A stretch of 64,000 bases of DNA. It comes from Acinetobacter larvae (GTDB lineage Bacteria > Pseudomonadota > Gammaproteobacteria > Pseudomonadales > Moraxellaceae). Shown here piece after piece: positions 19,966 through 29,428 of this stretch (position 1 is the stretch's first letter; the number at the start of each line of letters is the position of its first letter). Position numbers and translations under genes: made by a program. Location: positions 2,418,001 to 2,482,000 of the forward strand of contig NZ_CP016895.1 in assembly GCF_001704115.1 (NCBI RefSeq). Direction: 5' to 3'. A model generated the notes under the pieces. It made no database searches. It worked only from the letters and a program-made list of their open reading frames with translations, and was not told where the DNA came from.

Positions 19966-21012
19966 CTATACCGTGTACTGTTTCAAAGTACGGCTAAATT
20001 CAGCCAATACACTCATTTTCTCTAAGGCTTGCCCACCATCGATAATATCTTGCGCCAAAGCCACACCTTCGGCATAACTCAAACACAAACCCGACACATA
20101 TAAACCTGCGCCCGCATTTAAAGCAATCATGGCAGCAGCTTTTTCACCGCGTTCTGATTTTTTACGCGACAAAGCATCTTTGATCAGGGCTAGACTTTCT
20201 GCCGAATCTTGTACCATTAAACTACTCAAAGTTTGTGAAGCAATGCCAACATCTTCAGGACTTAAAGTCCATTCTATAATTTCACCCGCTTTCAACTCTG
20301 CGACATGGGTATATGAAGCCAGACTAATCTCATCTAAACCGTCTTGAGAATGTACCACCATGACGTGTTCCGCGCCGAGCTTACGCATGACTTCAGCAAT
20401 TGGGCGACAGAGTTCTTGGGAAAAAACGCCCAATACCAGACGTTTGACCCCGGCTGGGTTGGTGAGCGGTCCAAGTAAATTAAAGATACTCCGAAAACCC
20501 AATTGTTTACGGGGTCCAACGGCATATTTCATAGCAGGATGATGATTGGGTGCAAATAAAAAGCCCACCCCCATCTCTCGAATACAGCGCTCAGTTTGGG
20601 CAATACTTAAATCCAGTTCAATGCCCGCTTGTTCTAATAAATCAGATGAACCAGATTTAGATGACACCCCACGGTTACCATGCTTGGCGACCGTCGCGCC
20701 CGCTGCCGACATCACAAAACTCGATGCCGTTGAGACGTTAAATAAATTTTGACCATCACCACCAGTACCGACGATATCGACGAGGTAAGGCAGATCACTG
20801 ACATCAATTGTGAGCGCTAACTCACGCATCACTTCAGCCGCCGCAGTCATTTCTTCAATACTTTCACCCTTAATCCGCAGCCCCATCAATAAGGCGCCAA
20901 TCTGAGCATCAGTAGCCTCACCCTGCATAATGCAACGCATCACATCTTGCATTTGGCTATGTGTGAGATGAATGTTTTTGGTCATGTGGTTTAATGCTTG
21001 TTGAATATTCAT
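19966..21012 (-). CDS. trpD: Anthranilate phosphoribosyltransferase
   Basis: Adds phosphoribose to anthranilate. It has the [14 protein letters not shown] loop for PRPP binding, [19 protein letters not shown], and [10 protein letters not shown] start at the ATG at 21012 ([13 protein letters not shown]), which matches the usual Acinetobacter N-terminus; an ATG six codons upstream would overlap the trpG stop. 348 residues. Confidence 0.95.
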   Translation of the reverse strand: MNIQQALNHMTKNIHLTHSQMQDVMRCIMQGEATDAQIGALLMGLRIKGESIEEMTAAAEVMRELALTIDVSDLPYLVDIVGTGGDGQNLFNVSTASSFVMSAAGATVAKHGNRGVSSKSGSSDLLEQAGIELDLSIAQTERCIREMGVGFLFAPNHHPAMKYAVGPRKQLGFRSIFNLLGPLTNPAGVKRLVLGVFSQELCRPIAEVMRKLGAEHVMVVHSQDGLDEISLASYTHVAELKAGEIIEWTLSPEDVGIASQTLSSLMVQDSAESLALIKDALSRKKSERGEKAAAMIALNAGAGLYVSGLCLSYAEGVALAQDIIDGGQALEKMSVLAEFSRTLKQYTV

Positions 21013-21022
21013 TGTGCTGTAC

Positions 21023-21607
21023 TTATGCATAGGTTTCTAAAAAATTTTGAAAGATTTGGTGACCATGTTCACTCAAGATTGATTCTGGGTGAAATTGCAC
21101 GCCTTCGACTGCCAATGTTTTATGGCGAATTCCCATAATTTCTTCACGTTGTTGGTCAGCAAATTGCGTCCAACAGGTGACCTCTAAACAATCTGGCAGC
21201 GTCTCTTGATCAATCACCAAAGAATGGTAACGTGTAGCAGAAAATGGTGACGGTAGACCTTGGAAAATCCCTTGATCATGATGATACATATCCGATAAAC
21301 GCCCATGCATCACTGTTTTGGCACGGACAACCTCACCACCAAAAGCTTGACCAATACTTTGATGCCCCAAGCACACCCCCAATAACGGGATCTTTCCAGC
21401 AAAATGCTGAATTGCAGGCAAAGATATACCGGCTTCATTCGGAGAGCATGGTCCAGGTCCAATCACCAAATACTTGGGTTGCCATCGCTCAATGTCCTCT
21501 AGCGTCACGGCATCATTACGGACCACTTTCACTTCTTGATTTAACTCGCCAAAATACTGGACGATGTTATAAGTAAAAGAGTCATAATTGTCGATCATTA
21601 GAAGCAT
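21023..21607 (-). CDS. trpG: Anthranilate synthase glutamine amidotransferase subunit
   Basis: Supplies ammonia to anthranilate synthase (and often also to aminodeoxychorismate synthase, as PabA). Class I amidotransferase with the oxyanion motif GPGPCSP, nucleophile GVCLGHQ and the His-Glu pair in VQFHPESI. 194 residues. AAGGA precedes the ATG. First gene of trpGDC. Two TTGTGAGTAA direct repeats lie about 55-75 bp upstream (21660-21681) and could be an operator. Confidence 0.96.
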   Translation of the reverse strand: MLLMIDNYDSFTYNIVQYFGELNQEVKVVRNDAVTLEDIERWQPKYLVIGPGPCSPNEAGISLPAIQHFAGKIPLLGVCLGHQSIGQAFGGEVVRAKTVMHGRLSDMYHHDQGIFQGLPSPFSATRYHSLVIDQETLPDCLEVTCWTQFADQQREEIMGIRHKTLAVEGVQFHPESILSEHGHQIFQNFLETYA

Positions 21608-21968
21608 TTTACGTTTAATCCTTTGATGTATAAAACCAAATTTTTAGAGCCTTGCAGTATTACTCACAATGTTACTCACAAATTTTAATGTCTCACAGAA
21701 AATAGAGACATACTCACTTAGATCAGAATCTAAGAGCAGTTACTTTAGCAGATTTTACTTGAGAAACTAATAGAATTACGCATCTTAGCCAACAAAAGAT
21801 GGTTAGCATGTAGACTAATTACTGTGAGGGGATAAGAGATTTGAAGATGGTCATGTATATGTCGTCAATGATTGAGATGAGCACGGTTCGCCTGTGCTGA
21901 AAGCCCCCAAAATTTTGTAGCCTGTAAAAAAGGGTTTTCTACCAAACAAGAGGGTCCCAGCATATTGT
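21608..21968. other. Intergenic region between trpG (upstream) and the TolC-type gene (3' end)
   Basis: 361 bp without a supported gene. It holds the trpG promoter region with a 12-bp-spaced pair TTGTGAGTAA (minus strand, at 21672-21681 and 21660-21669). A TGTCTC/GAGACA inverted repeat lies at 21689-21710 and a small AGCAC...GTGCT hairpin at 21879-21898. No clear U-run terminator for the exporter operon is visible. Confidence 0.5.
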
Positions 21969-23456
21969 CTATTCATCCCATAGATTTAAGTTGCCGATAT
22001 TTGCCAAAAGCTGAAAACGAATGATTAAAAACTCAGTCAAAGCAGTGGAAAAATTTAACCGCGCTTCAATATACATATTTTGTGCATTAATCACTTCGAC
22101 TAAGTTGCCTACACCAGCTTTATAACGTCCTTGCGTCACTTCAAAAGCTTGACTGGCACTTTCATTTAAGCTTTTTAATGCAATTAAATTATCATGCATG
22201 GCTTGCAATTGATTATAGCTTTTCCAGATATCGGCATGGGTTTGCAGTTTTAATTGATCTTCTTCCAATTGTTTTAATTTTAAATTTTCTTGCGCAGAAC
22301 GAATCTGGTATTTCTGATTAAAGCCATCAAAAACTGGAAAACTAACTTGAATACCAGCTTGTATTCTTTGCGTATCATTTGCAAATGGACTTTCACCTAA
22401 CTGCTTTGAATGACTCATATTGCTTAGCAGAGAAATCGCAGGATATTGCGATCTTTTTGTAGCACGCACTTTTGCTTGCGCTGCTTCAACTGCTAACTGT
22501 GCAGCTTTTAGTTTTGGATTGACCTGCAAGGATTCATTCAATAAATCTTGAATGCTGCGCAAATTTAATAATGTAGGAATATTTACCTTATTATTGGTTT
22601 TAAAGTCCTGATATGCAGGTTCACCCATTAAAATGGCTAAATTTCCTTTGGCAATATTCAACTCGCCATTTAATTGCGTTAAGCTGGATTGTGCTTTCGC
22701 TAAATTTGCTTGCATTTGCAATGCATCAGATTTAATTCCAGCACCCGCCCGATAACGGGCATGAGCAATGTCGTAATTTTTCTGGGCAATGGCAACTAAC
22801 TGTTTAAGGTTTTCTTGTTTTAACTCGTATTGAATAACCTCATAATAGGCAGTAATCGTTTTTAAAATCACTTCCTGTAATACTTGGTTCTGTAAGGCCA
22901 GCGAAGTTGCTAATAACTTATTCGCTTCATCAACTTGCGCTTTACGTGTACCAAAATCATATAGCAACCAATTTGCTTGAAGCGTAATAGCAAAACGCCG
23001 CGTATTGGTATCATAACTTAACTCACTTCTGTCTTTAACCTGATAGTTGTCTTTACCCCAATCATAATTTGCATTAGTAGAAAGTTGTGGATAATAGCTT
23101 GATTTACTGATAGCAAGTTGAGCCGCTTGTATTTTGGTTTGCACCCAAGCACTATTGGTCTCTGGGCTAAAACATACTGCTTTTTCAATAGCTTGAATTA
23201 ATTCCAAAGTTTTTGTAGCAGCCAGTGTAGGCTGACTTAAACAATTCATCACACCAATTTGATTTCTGAGTGGCTGTTGCCCAGCAACACCAAGAGATGC
23301 ATCTGTTGTATGCACTGGAATCTTAGCCTCTTGAGTCACCAATAAATGATCAACAGAATGATTGTTTAAAGCGAATTCGCTTTGTGCCTGTAATGAACTA
23401 TTGAAAAGTGCCAATGAAATTGCTAAGGACGCAATATATTGATTGAATATATTCAT
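21969..23456 (-). CDS. TolC-family outer-membrane channel of a type I exporter
   Basis: Forms the trimeric outer-membrane and periplasmic tunnel. A signal peptide (IASLAISLALFNSSLQA) is followed by two repeats of long amphipathic helices with the TolC-type pattern (LLYDFGTRKAQVDEA and VSFPVFDGFNQKYQIRSA mark the two halves). 495 residues. Its start overlaps the exporter gene by 4 bp, so translation is coupled, and it belongs to this export system rather than to general efflux. It is the last gene of the leftward cluster. Confidence 0.92.
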   Translation of the reverse strand: MNIFNQYIASLAISLALFNSSLQAQSEFALNNHSVDHLLVTQEAKIPVHTTDASLGVAGQQPLRNQIGVMNCLSQPTLAATKTLELIQAIEKAVCFSPETNSAWVQTKIQAAQLAISKSSYYPQLSTNANYDWGKDNYQVKDRSELSYDTNTRRFAITLQANWLLYDFGTRKAQVDEANKLLATSLALQNQVLQEVILKTITAYYEVIQYELKQENLKQLVAIAQKNYDIAHARYRAGAGIKSDALQMQANLAKAQSSLTQLNGELNIAKGNLAILMGEPAYQDFKTNNKVNIPTLLNLRSIQDLLNESLQVNPKLKAAQLAVEAAQAKVRATKRSQYPAISLLSNMSHSKQLGESPFANDTQRIQAGIQVSFPVFDGFNQKYQIRSAQENLKLKQLEEDQLKLQTHADIWKSYNQLQAMHDNLIALKSLNESASQAFEVTQGRYKAGVGNLVEVINAQNMYIEARLNFSTALTEFLIIRFQLLANIGNLNLWDE

Positions 23457-25585
23457 ATTGGTCGAATATCCTTAAGCAAGACATCTTCAACAATTAATCC
23501 ATCTTGTAAGGCAATCACGCGCTCTGCTGATGCAATTGTTTCAGGACGATGCGCAATTAGAATCTTGGTAATATTGAGTTGTTTCAGTTTATGATTGACC
23601 TCTTGCTCTTTTTGCACATCTAAATGGCTGGTTGCTTCATCCATAAAAAGAATCTTCGGTTTTTTATATAATGCACGTGCTAACAAAATACGCTGTTTCT
23701 GCCCGCCTGAGAGCATATTACCAATATCCCCAACCAGAGTTTGGTATCCCATAGGCATTTTTAAAATGTCCTGATGAATCGAAGCAATTTCGGCACACTG
23801 CTGCATCCATTCTTGTTGTGGGCTAGTATCAAAAAAGCAAATATTCTCAGCGATTGATCCGGCAAACAAAATATCATCTTGGAGTACCGTCCCGATTTGT
23901 TCACGAATTGAATTTAATCCCCATTGATCCAAATCGTGCCCCATAACTTTTATTTCACCTTTAGATTGATGAAATACGCCCAATAAGATATGTAATAATG
24001 TAGTTTTACCACAGCCTGTTGGACCAACAATTGCGACCGACTGATTCATTGGAATTTTAAAACTTAGATCTTTTAAAATCATGGGATCATTTTCAGAATA
24101 TTTAAAAGATAAATTGGACACTTCAATAGCATTTTCTACATCTGAAAAATCATGATGATCAGTTTCTGCATATAGTTTCTCAGGTTCAGTTAATACAATG
24201 TCAGATAAACGCTCTACATCAATTTGCAGCATTTTTACTTCAATGAATTTATCTATAAGACCCGCAACACGCCCATCAAATTGACCTTTATAGGCCATAA
24301 ATGCCATGAACACACCAACTGTAAAATTACCTTCCAAAACTAGAGTTGCCCCCAGCCATACAATCAAAATATTTTGAATACCAAACAACACGCCATTTGC
24401 CAGACGAAAACCTAAACCGAGCTTCTGCGTTGTTAAACCAGCATTCACTTGATTGACCAATAATCCCAACCATGTTGAACGTCTTAAGTCTTGGCGCTGA
24501 AAAAGTTTAATTGTTTTCGCACCACGTACGGTTTCCATAAAATGGCTGCTTTGTTTCGCTGCATGAATAATTTCAGCTTCAGTCGCACGCTTTAAAGGGG
24601 TATACCAAATCCAACGAATTAGGGCGTAAATACACATGGTAATAATCGCAATCCATGCTAATTTTGGGCTGTACACGAACATCAGAATAAGCGTAAAGAT
24701 CGTCATAAGACCATCTAAAATTGCCTCTAAAAAAGTAGATGTTAATGTCCGCTGAATGCTATCGACAGAACCAAATCGAGAAACCACATCGCCTAATGAA
24801 CGACGCTCAAAATAAGAGACGGGAACATTGATTAAATGTTGAAAGACATTGGCACGCCATTGCACATTTAAATGCGTACTCATATACATCATGATCCATG
24901 AGCGCAATAAACCAATAAATTGCTGCAATAGCATCAAAATACAAAAGCCAATAGCCAGTACGGTTAAGAGATCGCGATCTGCAGAAACAATCACGTGGTC
25001 AATTACCCATTGCATAAAAAACGGGCTAATCAATGAAAAAATTTCTAATGCCAGTGCAAGAATTAAAATCTGCCCCAATGATTTCCATAAACCACGTACA
25101 TGCCCAATAAAACTTCGCAATTCAATTTGGTTTTTTTCTTGTTTTTTTTCAAAATCAGTATTCGGCCATAACTCTAAAGCAACGCCGGTAAAATGCTCCG
25201 AAATTTCATCGAAACTCAGAACTCTTTTACCAAATGCCGGATCAAGAATTGTAGCTTTCTGACCAGAAACACTTTCTAAAACGACAAAATGATTAAAATC
25301 CCAATGTAAAATACAAGGCGTTTTAAGCTGATCTATATCTTCTAATTCTAATTTTAAAGGTCGTGTAACCAATTTTAACTGATTGCTGATCTTAATCAGT
25401 TGATTCAGATTACTGCCTTTTTGTGATACAGAAAAACGCCTTCTGAGTGTTAATAAATCAGATTCATAACCATAATAATGGGCAATCATGGCAATACATG
25501 CCAAACCGCATTCTGTCGCTTCAGTTTGTAAAATGACTGGAGCTTTTCGCCCAAAACCAAAAGATAATTTATCTAATATTTGCAT
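23453..25585 (-). CDS. Peptidase-containing ABC exporter (C39 bacteriocin-type)
   Basis: Cleaves a double-glycine leader and exports the peptide. An N-terminal C39 protease domain has oxyanion Gln20, catalytic Cys26 (QTEATECGLACIAMIAHYYG), His99 (WDFNHFVVL) and Asp115 (ILDPAFG), all present. Six transmembrane helices span about 165-430, and then comes an ATPase with Walker A GPTGCGKTT (521-529), signature LSGGQ (625-629) and Walker B ILFMDE. 710 residues, CvaB-like. All catalytic residues are intact, so it should process as well as export. Its probable substrate is the small peptide encoded at 28971-29294. Confidence 0.95.
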   Translation of the reverse strand: MQILDKLSFGFGRKAPVILQTEATECGLACIAMIAHYYGYESDLLTLRRRFSVSQKGSNLNQLIKISNQLKLVTRPLKLELEDIDQLKTPCILHWDFNHFVVLESVSGQKATILDPAFGKRVLSFDEISEHFTGVALELWPNTDFEKKQEKNQIELRSFIGHVRGLWKSLGQILILALALEIFSLISPFFMQWVIDHVIVSADRDLLTVLAIGFCILMLLQQFIGLLRSWIMMYMSTHLNVQWRANVFQHLINVPVSYFERRSLGDVVSRFGSVDSIQRTLTSTFLEAILDGLMTIFTLILMFVYSPKLAWIAIITMCIYALIRWIWYTPLKRATEAEIIHAAKQSSHFMETVRGAKTIKLFQRQDLRRSTWLGLLVNQVNAGLTTQKLGLGFRLANGVLFGIQNILIVWLGATLVLEGNFTVGVFMAFMAYKGQFDGRVAGLIDKFIEVKMLQIDVERLSDIVLTEPEKLYAETDHHDFSDVENAIEVSNLSFKYSENDPMILKDLSFKIPMNQSVAIVGPTGCGKTTLLHILLGVFHQSKGEIKVMGHDLDQWGLNSIREQIGTVLQDDILFAGSIAENICFFDTSPQQEWMQQCAEIASIHQDILKMPMGYQTLVGDIGNMLSGGQKQRILLARALYKKPKILFMDEATSHLDVQKEQEVNHKLKQLNITKILIAHRPETIASAERVIALQDGLIVEDVLLKDIRPI

Positions 25586-25612
25586 AAGTCTGCTTCTATA
25601 TTTTTAAGTGTT

Positions 25613-26875
25613 TTATAATTTGCCAGTGATGCTATATAACGGTTCAAGCACCCATTCATATAACTTTCTTGTTTCTTGCAAAATATCTGCATCGAAAACC
25701 ATTCCCACCTTCAAGGCTTTCTTTTCCCCGTATGCGTACATATTTTGTTGATTCAAATGCACCTTAACCACATAAACAGGTTCATTACTATGCAAAGTAC
25801 TCGGCAACTCCCCAATCGTACTTAACTCTTGAGGGTTCACAGTCGTTGCAGAAATAGCGGTTATTTTCCCTTGAGCTTGACCAAATTTTTGATAAGGATA
25901 AGCTTGAAAACGCAATTTAACCGGTTGATTGACTTTAATAAAACCAATAGCAGAACTTGGAATATAAAGATGAGCTTCCAATATTGAACCATCTGGTACA
26001 ATATTTAATAAAGCTGTGCTTGGATTAATTTGCTGACCAATTTGCGCATTACTAGAAGTGACTAAACCTGAAGCATTTGCTTTAATAATTAATTGATCAC
26101 GTGCATTATTTTCAATCGATTCTTGTTGATTGGCTGCAATCTGACGATCAACACCAGCTAAATCATTGTCTAATTTACTCGATAAACTTTTCAGTAAAAT
26201 CTGTTTATTTTCTAACTCAGATTTTTTCGAAATTAAATCACGCTCATAACTTTGCAAGCTTAACTTTTGATTTAAATAAGTGTCTTGCTTCAGTTGAAAT
26301 TCTTCTACAGAAATATAATCTTTATTACGTAATTCCTGATATCGATTGACATTTTGTTGAGCAAGTGCCAAACGTTGTCGTTGTTGTTGAATTAAAGTAT
26401 GGACTTTATCTACTTCTAATTTTAACGCAGAAATTTCAGCGAGCATTTGTTCATAATTATTCCTATGCATATCTTTCAGTTTATCTTTTTCGATATCTAG
26501 GGTTTCACGCTTTAACTGAATTTGCTGTTCAACTGAAGCATTATAATTACCTGCTGAACTATAACGTGTCATGCGTACAGCATAGAGTGGATCACCTTTG
26601 TTTACATGTTGCCCATCTTCTATGAATTTTTTATCGACAATCCCCCCATCTGTCGTGAATACTCGAACTAATCCGGTATTTGGCATTAACTGCCCTTGCA
26701 CAGTGGTTCTTTTGGTATAACTACCAAAAAATAAAAATAGGGTAATGGCACAAGAAATAACCCCAACGCACAAAGTCAACACAGCAAAAGAAAAAGGACG
26801 GATCAGTATAACTTCTCCAATCCATTTCGACTTTTGAGCATCAACTGCCTTTTTTCTAAATAATGGTTTAGACAT
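25613..26875 (-). CDS. HlyD-family membrane fusion protein (CvaA-like)
   Basis: Periplasmic adaptor joining the ABC exporter to the TolC-type channel. A single N-terminal membrane helix (about 29-52, VLTLCVGVISCAITLFLFF) is followed by a split lipoyl/barrel domain and a long coiled coil (about 100-250, rich in Gln/Glu/Lys). The beta-barrel C-terminus has EPVYVVKVHL and LKVGMVFDADI. 420 residues. It starts 212 bp after the oxidase gene, a gap with a hairpin, and is followed by the exporter with a 27-bp gap. Confidence 0.93.
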   Translation of the reverse strand: MSKPLFRKKAVDAQKSKWIGEVILIRPFSFAVLTLCVGVISCAITLFLFFGSYTKRTTVQGQLMPNTGLVRVFTTDGGIVDKKFIEDGQHVNKGDPLYAVRMTRYSSAGNYNASVEQQIQLKRETLDIEKDKLKDMHRNNYEQMLAEISALKLEVDKVHTLIQQQRQRLALAQQNVNRYQELRNKDYISVEEFQLKQDTYLNQKLSLQSYERDLISKKSELENKQILLKSLSSKLDNDLAGVDRQIAANQQESIENNARDQLIIKANASGLVTSSNAQIGQQINPSTALLNIVPDGSILEAHLYIPSSAIGFIKVNQPVKLRFQAYPYQKFGQAQGKITAISATTVNPQELSTIGELPSTLHSNEPVYVVKVHLNQQNMYAYGEKKALKVGMVFDADILQETRKLYEWVLEPLYSITGKL

Positions 26876-26955
26876 AATAAAATTTATAAACTTATTTTAA
26901 TGTACAACAGCGTCATAAAATTTAAGCTCGCGGATAAATAATAATGAAATAACTT

Positions 26956-26978
26956 AGATTTTCTGACACAAAATCTAT
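26956..26978. promoter_or_regulatory. Hairpin in the spacer between the oxidase and HlyD genes
   Basis: TAGATTTT pairs with AAAATCTA across 7 nt. The 212-bp spacer here is the largest inside the leftward cluster downstream of tatC, so a separate promoter or partial termination for the export genes is possible. No strong U-run follows. Confidence 0.4.
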
Positions 26979-27087
26979 TAAGCACTTATCCGCATATACA
27001 CTTAAAACACATGCTACCTCGGCTCTATCCATTATTTTGTCTTGATTTATTTCATCTTGATTCAAAAATAACGGATATAGCACGATA

Positions 27088-28875
27088 TCAATACTTAAGT
27101 ATTTTATTGATTAATGGTGAGGTAAATAAATCAAGAGGATCATATTGTTTTAATACTTTTGCAGCAGACTGAATTGTTAAATCTACATGTTGCCCTTGTG
27201 CATGAACACGTGGTAACTCTTGCTCAAAATAATAACGACTATCCCAAGCTTTCGTATTTGAATATCCCCAGCCCTTTGACCATTCAGGACGCATTAAACA
27301 ATCACCTTGATAATGCTGCGACATCCATGCCTCAATTTCTGCATAAAACTGTTCAGCATAAGGTGTACCAGGTAAGGTCAAAATATCAAACCAAACTGCA
27401 CAATCCCATTCCGGATGATCTGGACAAGGTTTAATTGCAGATAATGCCGGTGTTTGCGCATTTGGAATAACCGACTCGTTCGGCTGGTCTAAACCGGTTA
27501 CACGGATTTCAACCGGTCCATTCATAGGATAACGGTTCATTCTTTGATATTTTTTCACGCGTACTTGATACTCGGTACAAAAGTCTGCAATAACACGTTG
27601 TACATTGGCACGAGATGTTAATACCGCATAACCATTTGCCGTCACACGCAATGTTGATGGTTTGACATATAACAAGGTATTTTTAGATGGCCCCCATAAA
27701 TCATAGGTTTGCGTAGATACACGACCATTGGTCAAGAGAGTTGAAATACCAGAAAAAATAGATCCCTCTACACCACGTTTAGAAATTTTATATTGGAAAC
27801 TCCCAAAAGATGGTGTGAGATAGGTGCTTTTATCTATCACGATTTTTTTAATTAAATCTAAGACAGATTTTGGAATGTTTTCAGCAAACCAATAGTTAAA
27901 AGCATGGGTCGCTATACGTGATGTTAAAGGTCGGTTTGGTGTAATAGACCAGATTTTAATCCATGGATAGTCGGTAAATGGAAACCAAATCGCTTCAACG
28001 CGTCCAGACTGATCTAAAAAATGAGAAAATGTGCGACCTGATTTTGCATTAGGTGCAAATAATTCTTTTTGGTGAACATTAAATATACTTTGACATCTGA
28101 GATATTGATTTTTTGATGTTTGTAATTGTGCAGATAAAACAAATGCTCGCCCTAAATTTACTAAAAATGCGCGAATATCGGGTTCATTTCGATAAAAAGT
28201 TTTTGCAACATATTTACGTTGTTGCTGGTCATATACAGCGGCTGTAATCGAAACAACCAGATTACTAATTGAACCGTAAGTTTGACCTTCTGTTTTTCTT
28301 TCGCCTTTTGCCGGTACTGCCGTGCCGTGCCCATTGATGGCAAGTACACCACCTAAGGTTAAATCACCTGGTGCTGGCGTTGCAACAAAACCACGTCCTC
28401 TATTTTCCATGGCTTTTAGCAAGGCTTCCATTTGAATACCAGCTTCTGCCGTTACAATCCCTTTACTATTAATAGAAATCTTATTGATATACGTCGGCAT
28501 ATCAACCAAAAGTATTTTGGTTTTTTTATCCTGATCATTCAACATTAATGGTGACCAGTTATGAGACATCCCTTTAGGTCTGACCTTATAACCATTCTCT
28601 GCAGCCCAATTAATAATGCGCAGTACTTGCTCTTGATTTCTAGGTCGAGCAGTCCAAGCATCTTCATAACGAGACTCACCAGACCAGTTTTCATAGCGTT
28701 GTTTAAATAAAGTGATATTTGACGGAAAATTTGCAATTCGATCTTTAGGCAAAAAAAACCAAGCCTCAGCTTTTTGGGTCGGAACCCAGGTGCTGACTGC
28801 ACCCACTGCTGCAATACTTCCCATTGTTTTTAAAAAATCACGTTTTGACGCGTCGAGTACTTTATTGTCATTCAT
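27088..28875 (-). CDS. Tat-exported FAD-dependent oxidase (VAO family, cholesterol-oxidase-like)
   Basis: 595 residues. The N-terminus has a Tat-type signal, SKRDFLKTMG (residues 10-19) with Lys-Arg in place of twin Arg, then a hydrophobic stretch and a likely AEA cleavage site near 36. The FAD-binding part follows, with RPKGMSHNW, where His105 is the expected covalent flavin site, and GVLAINGHGTA. The C-terminal half resembles the substrate-binding domain of class II cholesterol oxidases (CPDHPEWDCAVWFD, FYAEIEAWM). Such enzymes oxidise an alcohol and give hydrogen peroxide; the substrate is not readable. It lies between the peptide gene and the export genes and close to its own tatABC. Confidence 0.8.
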   Translation of the reverse strand: MNDNKVLDASKRDFLKTMGSIAAVGAVSTWVPTQKAEAWFFLPKDRIANFPSNITLFKQRYENWSGESRYEDAWTARPRNQEQVLRIINWAAENGYKVRPKGMSHNWSPLMLNDQDKKTKILLVDMPTYINKISINSKGIVTAEAGIQMEALLKAMENRGRGFVATPAPGDLTLGGVLAINGHGTAVPAKGERKTEGQTYGSISNLVVSITAAVYDQQQRKYVAKTFYRNEPDIRAFLVNLGRAFVLSAQLQTSKNQYLRCQSIFNVHQKELFAPNAKSGRTFSHFLDQSGRVEAIWFPFTDYPWIKIWSITPNRPLTSRIATHAFNYWFAENIPKSVLDLIKKIVIDKSTYLTPSFGSFQYKISKRGVEGSIFSGISTLLTNGRVSTQTYDLWGPSKNTLLYVKPSTLRVTANGYAVLTSRANVQRVIADFCTEYQVRVKKYQRMNRYPMNGPVEIRVTGLDQPNESVIPNAQTPALSAIKPCPDHPEWDCAVWFDILTLPGTPYAEQFYAEIEAWMSQHYQGDCLMRPEWSKGWGYSNTKAWDSRYYFEQELPRVHAQGQHVDLTIQSAAKVLKQYDPLDLFTSPLINKILKY

Positions 28876-28904
28876 ATTTATAAGAAACCTATTTGATTTT
28901 TATT

Positions 28905-28938
28905 AGATAAAGAAGTGCCGTAGAACACTTCTTTATCT
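28905..28938. promoter_or_regulatory. Strong hairpin between the peptide gene and the oxidase gene
   Basis: AGATAAAGAAGTG pairs perfectly with CACTTCTTTATCT across an 8-nt loop. It begins 33 nt after the peptide stop, reading leftward. There is no long U-run on the minus strand, so it is more likely a partial terminator or an mRNA-stabilising end. That would favour high expression of the peptide over downstream genes. Confidence 0.7.
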
Positions 28939-28970
28939 TTTAAATTACAAAGATTTTATAAAGCACAAAA

Positions 28971-29294
28971 TCAACGGAAAATCCATCGTGGCAAGAATGT
29001 ATATTGCCCCTCACCTTTTTCTTTTTCGTAATGATTCTGAGTTTCAGGAATATCACCACCTAAAGCACGACCTAAAGCAATACCGGCTTTTGAAGCGATT
29101 AAACCAGTTGTATCAGCGAGTTGATGTACGCGACCCAAACCAATACCGCTGAATGTAACACCAACAGATGAGATTAAAGGGCTGTTTAAGAATTTGTTAA
29201 AGCCATTTACCACAGTAATGATACCGTCACCAAGTAATGTACCAGCACCTGAAACTTCATCAATTTCTTCTTGCTTTAATTCTACTAAACTCAT
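28971..29294 (-). CDS. Double-glycine leader peptide, candidate class II microcin/bacteriocin precursor
   Basis: 107 residues. The N-terminus MSLVELKQEEIDEVSGAG matches the double-glycine leader pattern (E-L-x3-E-I-x2-V-S-G-A), with cleavage expected after Ala17. The mature part would be about 90 residues, glycine-rich, without cysteine, with two hydrophobic stretches (LLGDGIITVVNGF and SSVGVTFSGIGLG) and a charged tail EKEKGEGQYTFLPRWIFR. I start at the ATG at 29294, with GAGAGG upstream; a start 12 codons earlier lacks one. A C39 exporter is encoded in the same cluster. No sequence match is claimed: the product could be an antibacterial or a signalling peptide. Confidence 0.8.
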   Translation of the reverse strand: MSLVELKQEEIDEVSGAGTLLGDGIITVVNGFNKFLNSPLISSVGVTFSGIGLGRVHQLADTTGLIASKAGIALGRALGGDIPETQNHYEKEKGEGQYTFLPRWIFR

Positions 29295-29428
29295 GTTGTT
29301 TACCTCTCGTTTCGTTTTAAAATTTTTCATTTAGCCCAATACTAAATTATTAAGCTTTTTTAAATATACCGATGTTTTATTAAAAAATTAATGTGAATTG
29401 TCTAACAATTCTGTAATTTTTATGTGAA

